A stretch of DNA of 36,382 bases from NCBI GenBank assembly GCA_934593275.1, contig CAKTQE010000017.1, positions 1 through 36,382 on the forward strand. Direction: 5' to 3'. This stretch comes from an uncultured Oscillospiraceae bacterium. Lineage in GTDB: Bacteria > Bacillota > Clostridia > Oscillospirales > Oscillospiraceae. A program made the position numbers and the translations under genes. The notes beneath the pieces were generated by a model. It was not told the origin of the DNA. It did not search any database and saw only the letters and a list, made by a program, of their open reading frames with translations. Shown here in pieces: positions 25,182 to 34,135 of the stretch. Position 1 is the stretch's first letter, and each line of letters begins with the position of its first letter.

Positions 25182-26113
25182 GCGAATTTCATCATGTATC
25201 CGTCCTCCTGGACGAGTGCATTCAGGCCCTGAACATCAAGCCTGACGGAATTTACGTGGACGGCACCCTGGGCGGTGGCGGCCACTCCTATCATATCGCG
25301 GAAAAGCTGACCACCGGTCGGCTCATTGGCATTGACCGGGACCCGGTGGCTCTGGCGGCGGCGGGAAAGCGGCTGGAGCCGTTTGTAGACCGGGTAACTC
25401 TGGTCCACTCCAATTTCTGCCGCATGGCCCAGGTTCTGGAAGAACTGGATATTCCCGGTGTTGACGGCATTCTGCTGGACTTGGGTGTATCCTCCCCCCA
25501 GCTGGATGACGGGGCCAGAGGCTTTTCCTACATGGCCGATGCCCCTCTGGACATGCGCATGGACTCGGGGGACGCTTTAACGGCCTACACCGTGGTGAAC
25601 ACCTGGCCCCAGGAGGAACTGAAACGTATCCTCTATGACTACGGTGAGGAACGCTACGCCCCGGCCATCGTTTCTGCCATTGTCAGACGGCGGGAGACGG
25701 CCCCTATTGAAACCACCTTGGAGCTGGTGGATGTAATTCGCTCGGCTATGCCCGCGGCAGCTTTGCGGGAAAAGCAGCACCCGGCAAAGCGCAGCTTTCA
25801 GGCCATCCGCATTGCGGTGAATGACGAATTGAATTCCGTTTCCAAGGCCATGGAAACCATGATCCCCAAGCTGAACCCCGGTGGACGGTTGGCGGTCATT
25901 ACGTTCCACTCCCTGGAAGACCGGATTGTCAAAAGTGCCATGGCCGCCGGGGCCAAGGGCTGCATCTGCCCGCCGGAGTTTCCCGTGTGTGTCTGCGGCA
26001 GAAAGCCCCAGGTGAAGCTGCTGACCCGGAAGCCCATTGTATCCGGGGAAGAAGAATTGGACCAGAATCCCAGAGCCAGAAGTGCCAAGCTTCGGGTTTG
26101 CGAGAAGCTGTAA
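25178..26113 (+). CDS. rsmH: 16S rRNA (cytosine1402-N4)-methyltransferase
   Basis: This 311-residue protein (formerly MraW) methylates N4 of C1402 in 16S rRNA. It begins with HHVSVLLDECIQAL and has the SAM motif VDGTLGGGGHS, LLDLGVSSPQLDDGARGFSYMADAPLDMRMD, and the C-terminal PGGRLAVITFHSLEDRIVK. Four bases overlap with mraZ (ATGA), implying coupled translation. RsmI, the enzyme for the 2'-O-methyl on the same base, is also encoded in this window. Confidence 0.97.
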   Translation: MSEFHHVSVLLDECIQALNIKPDGIYVDGTLGGGGHSYHIAEKLTTGRLIGIDRDPVALAAAGKRLEPFVDRVTLVHSNFCRMAQVLEELDIPGVDGILLDLGVSSPQLDDGARGFSYMADAPLDMRMDSGDALTAYTVVNTWPQEELKRILYDYGEERYAPAIVSAIVRRRETAPIETTLELVDVIRSAMPAAALREKQHPAKRSFQAIRIAVNDELNSVSKAMETMIPKLNPGGRLAVITFHSLEDRIVKSAMAAGAKGCICPPEFPVCVCGRKPQVKLLTRKPIVSGEEELDQNPRARSAKLRVCEKL

Positions 26114-26130
26114 GTGCCGGAGGTGGAAAC

Positions 26131-26616
26131 ATGGACCAAAAACCGGTAATTCAATATATTGGCCAGTTCTATGTCTACGGCAGCGAAGTAAAGGCCAAGA
26201 AAAGAAACGAACCCAAAAGAACGCTGCTTCCCACGGTGAAAACCACCCGGGAGCGGAAAGTATACATAGACCCGGTGGCCGTTGGGGGCATTGCCCTGGC
26301 GGTGTGCATCCTGGTGGCCCTGGTGGTAGGCGGCATTCGCCTGAATGCCTGTATGACGGGCTACGCCGCCGCCGAGGAAACCCTGTCGGAGCTAAAGCGG
26401 GAAAACGCCCGCCTGGAACACGCCTACCGTACCTCTCTCAACCTGGAAACGGTGAAAAAACGGGCGGAGGAGTTAGGCATGATCCCCCAGGCAGAGGCGG
26501 CCCAGGCAAGCATCCGGGTAACGGTTCCGGAACACAAGGGAGAACCCAGTGTCTGGGAGAATTTCGTTTGGTTTATTTCGGGGCTTTTGGCCCCGACGGA
26601 GGCTCCGGTGGAATAA
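26131..26616 (+). CDS. ftsL: FtsL-like cell division protein
   Basis: From the ATG at 26131 (GGAGGTGG a few bases ahead) it has 161 residues. A charged cytoplasmic N-terminus of about 50 residues is followed by one membrane helix (VAVGGIALAVCILVALVVGG) and an outer coiled coil (EETLSELKRENARLEHAY). This bitopic layout and the place between rsmH and the PBP identify FtsL, which joins DivIB and DivIC at the septum and activates FtsW/PBP. Sequence conservation in this family is weak, so the assignment rests on topology and position. Confidence 0.85.
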   Translation: MDQKPVIQYIGQFYVYGSEVKAKKRNEPKRTLLPTVKTTRERKVYIDPVAVGGIALAVCILVALVVGGIRLNACMTGYAAAEETLSELKRENARLEHAYRTSLNLETVKKRAEELGMIPQAEAAQASIRVTVPEHKGEPSVWENFVWFISGLLAPTEAPVE

Positions 26617-26657
26617 TCCCAAGGAGCGCACATATCCTGAAAACGGCAGCTGCAAGT

Positions 26658-26688
26658 GGGCGGCGAGGGGTTCCCTTGCCGCCCTTTT
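26658..26688 (+). terminator. Strong GC hairpin with T4 between ftsL and PBP gene
   Basis: gggcggcgaggg pairs with cccttgccgccc (12 bp with one G-U pair, loop GTT) and four T follow. It looks like an intrinsic terminator or attenuator inside the dcw operon, 30 bases before the PBP start codon. The short T-run makes termination probably partial. Confidence 0.6.
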
Positions 26689-26718
26689 CAGTCAAAAGGC
26701 TGCCGGAAAGGGATGGGT

Positions 26719-29052
26719 ATGGGAAACGGTGCCAAAAAGGTCTACCGCCGGACCCGGATGGACAGCGGCCAGCACCTGCGGATCCGGATTACAGCCCTGA
26801 TTCTGGGGTTTCTGATGTTTCTTCCGGTGGCGGCCCGGTTATATGGGCTGATGGTGCGGGATTTTGACTATTATTCCGCCAGGGCTTTGAACAATCAGAC
26901 CCGCTCTACGGCGGCGGCCTCCGACCGGGGGATGATCTACGACCGGAATATGAATATTCTGGCCTCCTCCCAGGGGGTGGAGCATGTTTATCTGAACCCC
27001 AATGAGTTAAAGCAGTCCAAGGCGGACTTGCAGAGTGTGGCCGCCTTTTTAGCACCGCTGGTGGGCCGGGATGCCGGGTGGATCATGGAGCAGGGGTCAG
27101 ATACCCGCCGCCGCTACAAGCAGGTGGGTTCCGGAGTGTCTCAGGAGACGGCCCAGCGCATCCGGGCCTATATGAAGCAGCAGGGCATTTCCGGTATCCA
27201 CCTGGAACCGGCGGCACTGCGGACCTATCCCTTTGGGAGCCTGGCCAGCCAGGTCATTGGCTTTACCAACCGTTCCGGGGAGGGCTGCGAGGGAATCGAG
27301 GCGGCCTATGACCGGTTTCTTTCCGGAAAGCCCGGAAAGGTCATTACAACAAAGGGCAACAACGAAATGGATATGCCCTATTCCTATGAAAATTACACCG
27401 ACGCCCCTCCGGGATGCAGCGTCATTCTGACGTTGGACACCACCGTGCAGGCCTGTCTTGAAAAACAGCTCCAGGCCGCCATAGACCGGTACGCCGTTCA
27501 GAACGGGGCCTTTGGCCTGGTAATGAACTGCAAAACCGGAGAAATCCTGGCCATGGCCACCCTGGGAGGCTTTGACCCCAACGAGTATCAGCAGATATAC
27601 GACCCGGAAACCCGCCGTGCATTGCAGGCGCAAAAGGACAGTTATGCACAGTTCCCTGTGGATAGCCCCGAATATGCCCGGGGGGCCAAGGCCTACGAAG
27701 AAGCTCTGACCCAGGCACGGCTCAAACAGTGGCGCAACCGGGTGCTGTCCGATGGCTATGAGCCGGGGTCTACCTTTAAGGTTCTGACCATGGCGGCGGC
27801 TCTGGACTGCGGGGCCATTGACCTGGATACCCCCTTTTACTGCCGGGGGGCGGAGCAAATTCCAGGCAGGTCCCAGCTGCTCCACTGCTGGCGTTCCGCC
27901 GGTCACGGGGCGGAAAAGACACCCCAGGCCCTGCAAAACTCCTGCAACCTGGCCTTTGCTCACATTGCCCTGAAACTGGGCGGGGAGCGGTTTTATCAAT
28001 ACGTCAAAACCTTTGGCATTCTGGAAAAAACCGGCATTGACCTGTCCGGCGAGAGCAAGGGCGTGTTTTTTGAAAAGGCCCTGGTGACCAATACGGACAA
28101 ATGGGGTACCGCCAGTCTGACTTCCGGCTCCTTTGGGCAGACCTTTAAGATCACCCCCTTGCAGCTGGTTCGGGCCATTGCTTCCGTTGTCAATGGGGGA
28201 CGGCTTCTGGAGCCTTATCTGGTATCCCAGGTGGTGGATGGCCGGGGGAATACGGTATTGAAGCAGGAGCCAACGGTGGTTCGCCAGACCATTTCTCCGG
28301 AGACCTCCAAGACCATGCGGCAGCTGATTCGGTCAGTCGTAACGGAGGGAACGGCGAAAAATGCCAATGTGGCGGGCTTTTCTATTGGAGGAAAGACCGG
28401 GACAAGTGAAAAAATAGATGTTTTCGACGAAAACGGCCACCGTGTCCTGGATAAAATTGTTTCATTCGTGGGGGTTGCGCCTATGGAGAATCCGGAGTAT
28501 ATTGTATTGGCGGCCTTGGACACCCCGTCCCGGTCCACTGGGATCTATATTTCAGGGGGTGTGATGGCCGCTCCCACCGTAGGGGCCATCATGGCGGATA
28601 TACTGCCTTACCTGGGCGTTTCCAAGAATTACACCCCGGAGGAACTGCCGGGGCAGCAAATCCTCGTGCCGGATCTGACAGGGCTTTCCAAAAAGGAAGC
28701 AGAAAAGCAGCTGAAAGAATTGGGACTCGCTGCTGCTTTCCAGGGAGAGGGAGAACAGGTTCTGGGCCAGATCCCCGGGGCCGGTCAGACCCTGCCGGGA
28801 GAAAGTCAGGTGCTTTTGTATCTGGAGCCGCCGGAAGAACCCCGGCTTGTGACCGTGCCGGACTTCAAGGGGAAAAACAAAGCCCAGGCCGCGGCCCTGG
28901 CAGGTGCCTTGGGGCTGTACATTCTGCCCGTGGGCAACCCGGAGACCGGCCAGGCCGTAACGGCCATTGCCCAGGAACCGGAAAGCGGGACCCAGGTAGA
29001 GCAGGGTGCAACCGTTACGCTTCACTTTGCCGATCAAAAAATAAAAGATTAG
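26719..29052 (+). CDS. ftsI: Class B penicillin-binding protein with two PASTA domains (FtsI/SpoVD type)
   Basis: From the ATG at 26719 (AAAGGG six bases ahead; an ATG at 26713 overlaps the site) it has 777 residues. A membrane helix (ITALILGFLMFLPVAARLYGLMV) precedes the pedestal domain (AASDRGMIYDRN). The transpeptidase domain has the catalytic STFK with Ser351, SCN at 408-410 and KTG starting at Lys559. Two PASTA domains close the protein (VPDLTGLSKKEAEKQL, VPDFKGKNKAQAAAL). It cross-links septal peptidoglycan together with FtsW. In Bacillus, pbpB and spoVD lie side by side here. Only one gene is present in this window, so it may serve division, spore cortex synthesis or both. Confidence 0.92.
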   Translation: MGNGAKKVYRRTRMDSGQHLRIRITALILGFLMFLPVAARLYGLMVRDFDYYSARALNNQTRSTAAASDRGMIYDRNMNILASSQGVEHVYLNPNELKQSKADLQSVAAFLAPLVGRDAGWIMEQGSDTRRRYKQVGSGVSQETAQRIRAYMKQQGISGIHLEPAALRTYPFGSLASQVIGFTNRSGEGCEGIEAAYDRFLSGKPGKVITTKGNNEMDMPYSYENYTDAPPGCSVILTLDTTVQACLEKQLQAAIDRYAVQNGAFGLVMNCKTGEILAMATLGGFDPNEYQQIYDPETRRALQAQKDSYAQFPVDSPEYARGAKAYEEALTQARLKQWRNRVLSDGYEPGSTFKVLTMAAALDCGAIDLDTPFYCRGAEQIPGRSQLLHCWRSAGHGAEKTPQALQNSCNLAFAHIALKLGGERFYQYVKTFGILEKTGIDLSGESKGVFFEKALVTNTDKWGTASLTSGSFGQTFKITPLQLVRAIASVVNGGRLLEPYLVSQVVDGRGNTVLKQEPTVVRQTISPETSKTMRQLIRSVVTEGTAKNANVAGFSIGGKTGTSEKIDVFDENGHRVLDKIVSFVGVAPMENPEYIVLAALDTPSRSTGIYISGGVMAAPTVGAIMADILPYLGVSKNYTPEELPGQQILVPDLTGLSKKEAEKQLKELGLAAAFQGEGEQVLGQIPGAGQTLPGESQVLLYLEPPEEPRLVTVPDFKGKNKAQAAALAGALGLYILPVGNPETGQAVTAIAQEPESGTQVEQGATVTLHFADQKIKD

Positions 29053-29086
29053 CGATATAAATATTGTAGATACAATGGAGGTCGCC

Positions 29087-30541
29087 ATGAAATTACAGAC
29101 GCTTTTGCAGAATGTTGAGGTATTGGAGCTTCACGCAGACCCGGAAACGGAAATCCTGGGTGTGGCTTATGATTCACGGAAAGTGGAAAAGAATGGCCTG
29201 TTTGCAGCCATTTCAGGGTTTGCTTCTGACGGAAACCGGTTTATCCCCATGGCCATGGACCGGGGGGCGGCGGTGGTGGTCACAGCCAAGCGGCCGGAGG
29301 AGGATGTGCCCTATGTATTGGTTTCAAATGACCGGCTGGCCCTGGCTCAAGTTTCCTGCAACTTCTACGGCCACCCGGCAAAGGCCATGAAGCTGGTGGG
29401 CATTACGGGAACCAACGGAAAAACTTCTGTTACATTGCTTCTGAAAGCCGTTTTGGAAAAGACCCGGGGGGCCAAAGTGGGCCTTGTCGGCACCATGGGC
29501 AACTGCATTGGCGCAGAGCAGATCCCCTCTGAGCGGACTACTCCGGAAAGTCTGGAATTGCAGGGACTCTTTGATAGAATGCGGCAGGCGGGATGCGAAT
29601 ATGCTGTGATGGAGGTATCCAGCCATGCCATCGCCTTAGACCGGGTGGGGGGGCTGCGCTACGATGTGGCGGCCTTTACCAACCTGACAGAGGACCACCT
29701 GGATTTCCACAAAACCATGGAAGCCTACCGGGATACCAAGGCAGAGTTGTTCCGCAGATGTGACAAAGCGGTCATCAACCTGGATGACCCCTCCGGAGAA
29801 GCCATGCTGGCGGCAGCGGAATGCCCGGTGCTGACCCTGGGAAACCATGGGGCCTTGAGGGCGGAACAGGTGGAGCTTCATGCCCGGGGCGTGGAATTTA
29901 CGGCGGTCTATGAGGGACGGCACATTCCCGTGTCGGTACCCATTCCCGGACGCTTTACGGTTTACAATGCCTTGACGGTGCTGGGGGTCGCCCTGGAACT
30001 GGGAATCTCTCTGGAAGAGACTGCCCAGGCACTGAAAACGGTTTCCGGTGTGAAGGGCCGCATTGAGGTGGTGCCTACCCCGGGGATGCCCTACACGGTG
30101 CTGATCGACTATGCCCACACCCCGGACGGCCTGGAAAAAGTGCTGCTGTCGGCCCGGGATTTCTGCAAGGGTCGGCTCATTGCCGTCTTTGGCTGCGGCG
30201 GAGACCGGGACCCCATCAAACGGCCCATTATGGGAAAAATCGGCGTTCAATGTGCGGATTTTTCCATTATTACCTCTGATAATCCCAGAACAGAAGAGCC
30301 GATGGCCATTATCCGGGACATTTTGCAAGGCATCGAGCCGGGGATGGGGGAATACACCGTTATTGAAGATCGGAGAAAGGCCATCAGATATGCTATGGAC
30401 ATTGGCAAAAAAGATGATATAATTGTACTGGCAGGAAAGGGCCATGAAACCTATCAGGAGATCAATGGCCATAAATACCATTTGGACGAACGGGAAGAAG
30501 TTCAATCCTACCTGTCGGAATTGAGGAACGCGCATGAGTAA
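29087..30541 (+). CDS. murE: UDP-MurNAc-tripeptide synthetase, meso-diaminopimelate type
   Basis: Starting at 29087 (GGAGG five bases ahead) the protein has 484 residues. It adds the third amino acid to UDP-MurNAc-L-Ala-D-Glu. ATP site GITGTNGKTSV, TTPES substrate loop, MEVSSHAIALDRVGG, IDYAHTPDGL, GCGGDRDPIKRP, and DNPRTEEP at about 398-405 are all present. DNPR marks meso-DAP enzymes, whereas L-Lys enzymes differ there. KGHETYQ near the end is also typical. It overlaps murF by eight bases. Confidence 0.97.
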   Translation: MKLQTLLQNVEVLELHADPETEILGVAYDSRKVEKNGLFAAISGFASDGNRFIPMAMDRGAAVVVTAKRPEEDVPYVLVSNDRLALAQVSCNFYGHPAKAMKLVGITGTNGKTSVTLLLKAVLEKTRGAKVGLVGTMGNCIGAEQIPSERTTPESLELQGLFDRMRQAGCEYAVMEVSSHAIALDRVGGLRYDVAAFTNLTEDHLDFHKTMEAYRDTKAELFRRCDKAVINLDDPSGEAMLAAAECPVLTLGNHGALRAEQVELHARGVEFTAVYEGRHIPVSVPIPGRFTVYNALTVLGVALELGISLEETAQALKTVSGVKGRIEVVPTPGMPYTVLIDYAHTPDGLEKVLLSARDFCKGRLIAVFGCGGDRDPIKRPIMGKIGVQCADFSIITSDNPRTEEPMAIIRDILQGIEPGMGEYTVIEDRRKAIRYAMDIGKKDDIIVLAGKGHETYQEINGHKYHLDEREEVQSYLSELRNAHE

Positions 30542-31916
30542 GATCACGCTGAAACAGGCGGCCCTTTGGTGCGGCGGCACTGTGGAGGAGAAATACGAGC
30601 AGGTCACTTTCCTGGGGGCCTGCAACGATACCAGAACCTTGCAGCCCGGACAGCTGTTTCTGGCACTGCAAGGAGCCAGAGACGGCCATGAGTTTATTCC
30701 GGCGGCCCTGGAAAAGGGAGCCGCGGCGGTGCTTTGTACCCACAAAGAGGGGGACTATCCCGCCATTGTAGTGCCGGACGTGCGGTTGGCCCTGGGAGAT
30801 ATCGCCCGGGGCGAGCGGCAGCGGCTGGGCTTCCGGGTGGTGGGTGTCACCGGCTCTGTGGGCAAAAGCACCACCAAGGAAATGATCGCTTCCGTATTGG
30901 AGGGGACATTCCGCACCGCCAAAACCCCGGTGAATCACAACAACGACATCGGTATGCCCATGGCCATTCTGGCCATGCCGGAGGATACCCAGGTGGCGGT
31001 ACTGGAAATGGGCATGAATCATTTCCGGGAAATGGCCTACCTGTCCTCCATCGGCCAGCCGGACATAGCGGTGATCATCAATATCGGCACTGCTCACATT
31101 GAGTTTTTGGGCAGTCAGGCGGGCATCCGTCAGGCGAAAATGGAAATCCTGGAGGGCATGAAGCCTGAGGGAACACTGCTGTTAAACGGTGACGATGCCA
31201 TGCTCCGGGAGCTTCCTCAGATGCCCCAGCAAAAAACCGTGTATTTTGGCGCGGCGGAGGGCTGTGCGGTGCGGTGCCGGGAAATCGTCAACGCCGCCGA
31301 CGGCCTGCGCTTCCGGGTGACCGGGGCGGGAGAAAGCTTCTCCGTCATTATGAATCTGGAGGGCAAGCACTTTGTCAGTGATGCCATGGCGGCGGTGGCC
31401 GTGGGCCTGGAACTGGGAGTGCCGCCGGAGGAAATTCAGCGGGGGCTGCGTGGCTTCCGAAACCTTTCCGGGCGGCAGGAGACTCTGCGGGCCTATGGGT
31501 ACACCCTGATCAAGGACTGCTACAACGCAGGGCCTGAATCCATGGAAGCGGCACTGATGGTGCTGGGAGAAAAACCGGGCCGGAAAATCGCCGTTCTTGG
31601 AGATATGCTGGAATTGGGTGACCGGGCCGCGGCGGAACACTACCGCATTGGCCGCATTGCCGCAGAGCGTTTGGACTATGTTCTGGCCTACGGCAAGTGC
31701 GCTGAACGGGTGATCGGCGGCTGCATTACCGGTGGCATGAAAGACAGCCGGGCCATTGCCTTTACAGACCAGAAAGCCATGGCCTTGGAGCTGCAGCGCA
31801 TTGCCAAGCCCGGTGACGTGATTTTGTTTAAGGGCAGCCGGGGAATGCACATGGAGCATGTGCTGGAAGCCTTTATGAAATATGAGAAAGACCTGAACGG
31901 AGGAGAACCTACATGA
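30534..31916 (+). CDS. murF: UDP-MurNAc-tripeptide:D-Ala-D-Ala ligase
   Basis: The 460-residue cytoplasmic ligase adds D-Ala-D-Ala to complete the pentapeptide precursor. The N-terminal domain has ITLKQAALWCGG and DTRTLQPGQLFLALQG. The ATP loop is GVTGSVGKSTTKEM, followed by TPVNHNNDIGMP, VLEMGMN and DCYNAGPESMEAAL. Its ATG lies inside the end of murE and its stop overlaps mraY, so translation of the three is coupled. Confidence 0.97.
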   Translation: MSKITLKQAALWCGGTVEEKYEQVTFLGACNDTRTLQPGQLFLALQGARDGHEFIPAALEKGAAAVLCTHKEGDYPAIVVPDVRLALGDIARGERQRLGFRVVGVTGSVGKSTTKEMIASVLEGTFRTAKTPVNHNNDIGMPMAILAMPEDTQVAVLEMGMNHFREMAYLSSIGQPDIAVIINIGTAHIEFLGSQAGIRQAKMEILEGMKPEGTLLLNGDDAMLRELPQMPQQKTVYFGAAEGCAVRCREIVNAADGLRFRVTGAGESFSVIMNLEGKHFVSDAMAAVAVGLELGVPPEEIQRGLRGFRNLSGRQETLRAYGYTLIKDCYNAGPESMEAALMVLGEKPGRKIAVLGDMLELGDRAAAEHYRIGRIAAERLDYVLAYGKCAERVIGGCITGGMKDSRAIAFTDQKAMALELQRIAKPGDVILFKGSRGMHMEHVLEAFMKYEKDLNGGEPT

Positions 31917-32887
31917 TCCGAGTAATTGTAATGGCTGTTATCAGCTTTGTGACCGCGGCACTGCTGGGCCATTTTCTGCTGCCGGTGCTGCGCGCCCTGA
32001 AAGCTGGGCAGTCTGTGCGTTCCATTGGCCCCACCTGGCATAACAACAAGGCCGGTACGCCCCTGATGATGGGCCTGATGTTTATTGGCAGCAGCCTGGT
32101 TTGTCTGCTGCTGAATCTGCCCAACACCCAGGAGTTCAGTGCCATTTACGTGTTTATCCTGGCGTTCTGCTTTGGTGCCATCGGTTTTCTGGACGATTAC
32201 TGCAAGGTCCGCAACAGACGGGACATGGGCCTGACCGCCCTGCAAAAGTCCTTTTTGCAGGCGGCGGTTTCCGCGGTGTTCCTGTATACTCTGTACATGC
32301 AGGGCATTCTGACCTGTGATCTGTACATTCCTTTTGCCAATGTACGCTTTTATATTTCTCCGGCGGTTTATCTGCTGCTGTCCCTGTTTATCATGGTGGG
32401 TACGGTGAACGCCGTGAACCTGACCGATGGCATTGACGGACTCAGTGCTTCCGTGACCATCCCGGTGATGGTGTTCTTTGCTGCCGCCGCTCTGGCGGTG
32501 GACCGGGAGGAACTGGCGGTGCTTCCGGCGGCCATGATCGGCGGACTTTTGGCATTCCTGGGCCTTAATTGGCATCCTGCCAAGGCGTTCATGGGCGACA
32601 CCGGCTCTTTGTTCATGGGCGGTGTGGTCTGCGGTCTGGCCTATGCCATGGATATGCCTCTGGTGCTGGTTTTCGTGGGCTTTGTATACCTGGTAGAGAC
32701 CCTTTCCGTGATTTTGCAGGTGAGCTACTTTAAGCTGACCCACGGAAAGCGGCTGTTTAAAATGAGTCCCATCCACCATCATTTTGAAATGAGCGGCTGG
32801 AAAGAAGAAAAAATCGTGCTGAGTTTTGCGGGGGTATCCGCGCTCATGTGCATCGTGGCCTGGCTGGGCATCTCCGGTCTGGTATAA
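31913..32887 (+). CDS. mraY: Phospho-N-acetylmuramoyl-pentapeptide transferase
   Basis: This 324-residue polytopic enzyme transfers phospho-MurNAc-pentapeptide to undecaprenyl phosphate, giving lipid I. About ten membrane helices are seen. Conserved motifs are HNNKAGTPLMMG, FLDDYCKV with the Asp pair, NAVNLTDGIDGL, MGDTGSLFMGG and the HHHFEMSGW tail. It starts within the murF stop codon (ATGA). After it, 87 bases without a gene precede ftsW, where murD is normally found. Confidence 0.97.
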   Translation: MIRVIVMAVISFVTAALLGHFLLPVLRALKAGQSVRSIGPTWHNNKAGTPLMMGLMFIGSSLVCLLLNLPNTQEFSAIYVFILAFCFGAIGFLDDYCKVRNRRDMGLTALQKSFLQAAVSAVFLYTLYMQGILTCDLYIPFANVRFYISPAVYLLLSLFIMVGTVNAVNLTDGIDGLSASVTIPVMVFFAAAALAVDREELAVLPAAMIGGLLAFLGLNWHPAKAFMGDTGSLFMGGVVCGLAYAMDMPLVLVFVGFVYLVETLSVILQVSYFKLTHGKRLFKMSPIHHHFEMSGWKEEKIVLSFAGVSALMCIVAWLGISGLV

Positions 32888-32932
32888 TGAAAAAACATCA
32901 CCGGCCTCAGGATTCGGTTTTTGCCGGATCCT
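32880..32932 (+). promoter_or_regulatory. Possible internal promoter and small hairpin in the mraY-ftsW gap
   Basis: TGGTATAAT at 32880-32888 is a perfect extended -10 that overlaps the mraY stop; no good -35 is visible. An inverted repeat, aggattcgg (32909-32917) with ccggatcct (32924-32932), follows without a T-run. It could let ftsW-murG-divIB be transcribed separately. Confidence 0.35.
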
Positions 32933-32974
32933 CTTGCCGGTTGAACCGCTATTTTCCCGGGAAAGGAGCGCAGT

Positions 32975-34135
32975 ATGGCGGAAAGGACCCTTTCTGCCAA
33001 AGAGGACCGCGGGGGGAACCCCGGAGCGCGTTTTGACTACCCCTTTCTGATTTTGACGCTCCTGCTGCTGACGGTGGGACTTGCGGTGCTGTATTCCGCC
33101 AGTGCCGCCCAGAGTGCCTATGATACCGGTGGGGCCACCTCCACTCGGTATTTGCAGCGTCAGGCGGTGTGCGCCGGACTGGGGCTTCTGGCCATGTATG
33201 GCTTCAGTCGGGTCCCGGCAAGGGTTTGGTATCGGCTGGCCTGGCCCTGCTACGGTCTGAGTATTTTGCTGCTGCTCAGCGTTTTGTTGGTGGGCCAGCA
33301 GGTCAACGGGGCCAGACGCTGGATCAATATTGCAGGGCTTCAATTTCAGCCCTCGGAAATCGCGAAATTCACCCTGATTCTGCTCCTTTCCAGACTGAGC
33401 AGCAACTATGGAGAAAAAGCCGCCCGGTTTCGCTATGGCGTTCTGGGCTTTGGCGGGGCCTTGCTGGGGATCCTCATTCCCCTGGCCCTGGAAAAACATT
33501 TAAGTGCCATTATGCTTCTGGGACTGGTGGCCGTGGTGATGATGTACATCGCCGGGACCCATCCCAAGTGGCTGCTGCTGGGAGCTGCCGGCGCAGTGGT
33601 ATTTTTGTTGGTGTATATCCGCTTTATGGGTTACGCCGGAGACCGGGTCACCGCTTGGCGGAACCCGGAGTCAGACCCCGGGGATACGGGGTATCAGATT
33701 TTGCAGTCCCTGTATGCCATTGGCTCCGGCGGTGTGTTCGGCCTGGGCTTTGGCAAAAGCAGACAGAAATATCTGTATCTGCCTTTTCAGTATAACGATT
33801 ATATCTTTGCCATTGTCTGCGAGGAGCTGGGCCTGGTGGGTGCCTGCGGCATCATCTTCCTGTATGCCCTGCTGCTTCTGCGGGGGTACTGGATCGCCCG
33901 AAAGGCAGAAAACCGGTTTTCAACGGTTTTGGCCGCCGGTCTTGTGACTCTCATTGCCGTGCAGACCATTTTAAACTTGTGTGTTGTCACGAATCTTTTG
34001 CCCTCTACCGGCATTGCGCTACCGTTTTTCTCCTACGGAGGAACGGCCCTGGCAGTGAACCTGGGGGAAATGGGAATCGTGCTGAATATATCCCGTTCCG
34101 GGAACAATCGAACCATCAGGAGGAAAGAATTTTGA
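32975..34135 (+). CDS. ftsW: SEDS glycosyltransferase FtsW
   Basis: The 386-residue protein has about ten membrane helices. It polymerises lipid II into glycan strands at the septum as the partner of the class B PBP above. SEDS hallmarks are NGARRWINIAGLQFQPSEIAKF, LEKHLSAIML (Asp usual at the fourth position of this motif in many members), SLYAIGSGGVFGLGFGKSRQK, DYIFAIVCEELGLVGA and PSTGIALPFFSYGGTA. A GAAAGGAG site lies six bases ahead of the ATG. Its stop overlaps the TTG start of murG. Confidence 0.95.
   Translation: MAERTLSAKEDRGGNPGARFDYPFLILTLLLLTVGLAVLYSASAAQSAYDTGGATSTRYLQRQAVCAGLGLLAMYGFSRVPARVWYRLAWPCYGLSILLLLSVLLVGQQVNGARRWINIAGLQFQPSEIAKFTLILLLSRLSSNYGEKAARFRYGVLGFGGALLGILIPLALEKHLSAIMLLGLVAVVMMYIAGTHPKWLLLGAAGAVVFLLVYIRFMGYAGDRVTAWRNPESDPGDTGYQILQSLYAIGSGGVFGLGFGKSRQKYLYLPFQYNDYIFAIVCEELGLVGACGIIFLYALLLLRGYWIARKAENRFSTVLAAGLVTLIAVQTILNLCVVTNLLPSTGIALPFFSYGGTALAVNLGEMGIVLNISRSGNNRTIRRKEF

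Noticed and set aside
31688..33499. 603-codon minus-strand frame across murF, mraY and ftsW
   Set aside because: Antisense to three recognised genes; the composition (Gln/His/Gly-rich) and absence of a ribosome site mark it as a shadow frame.
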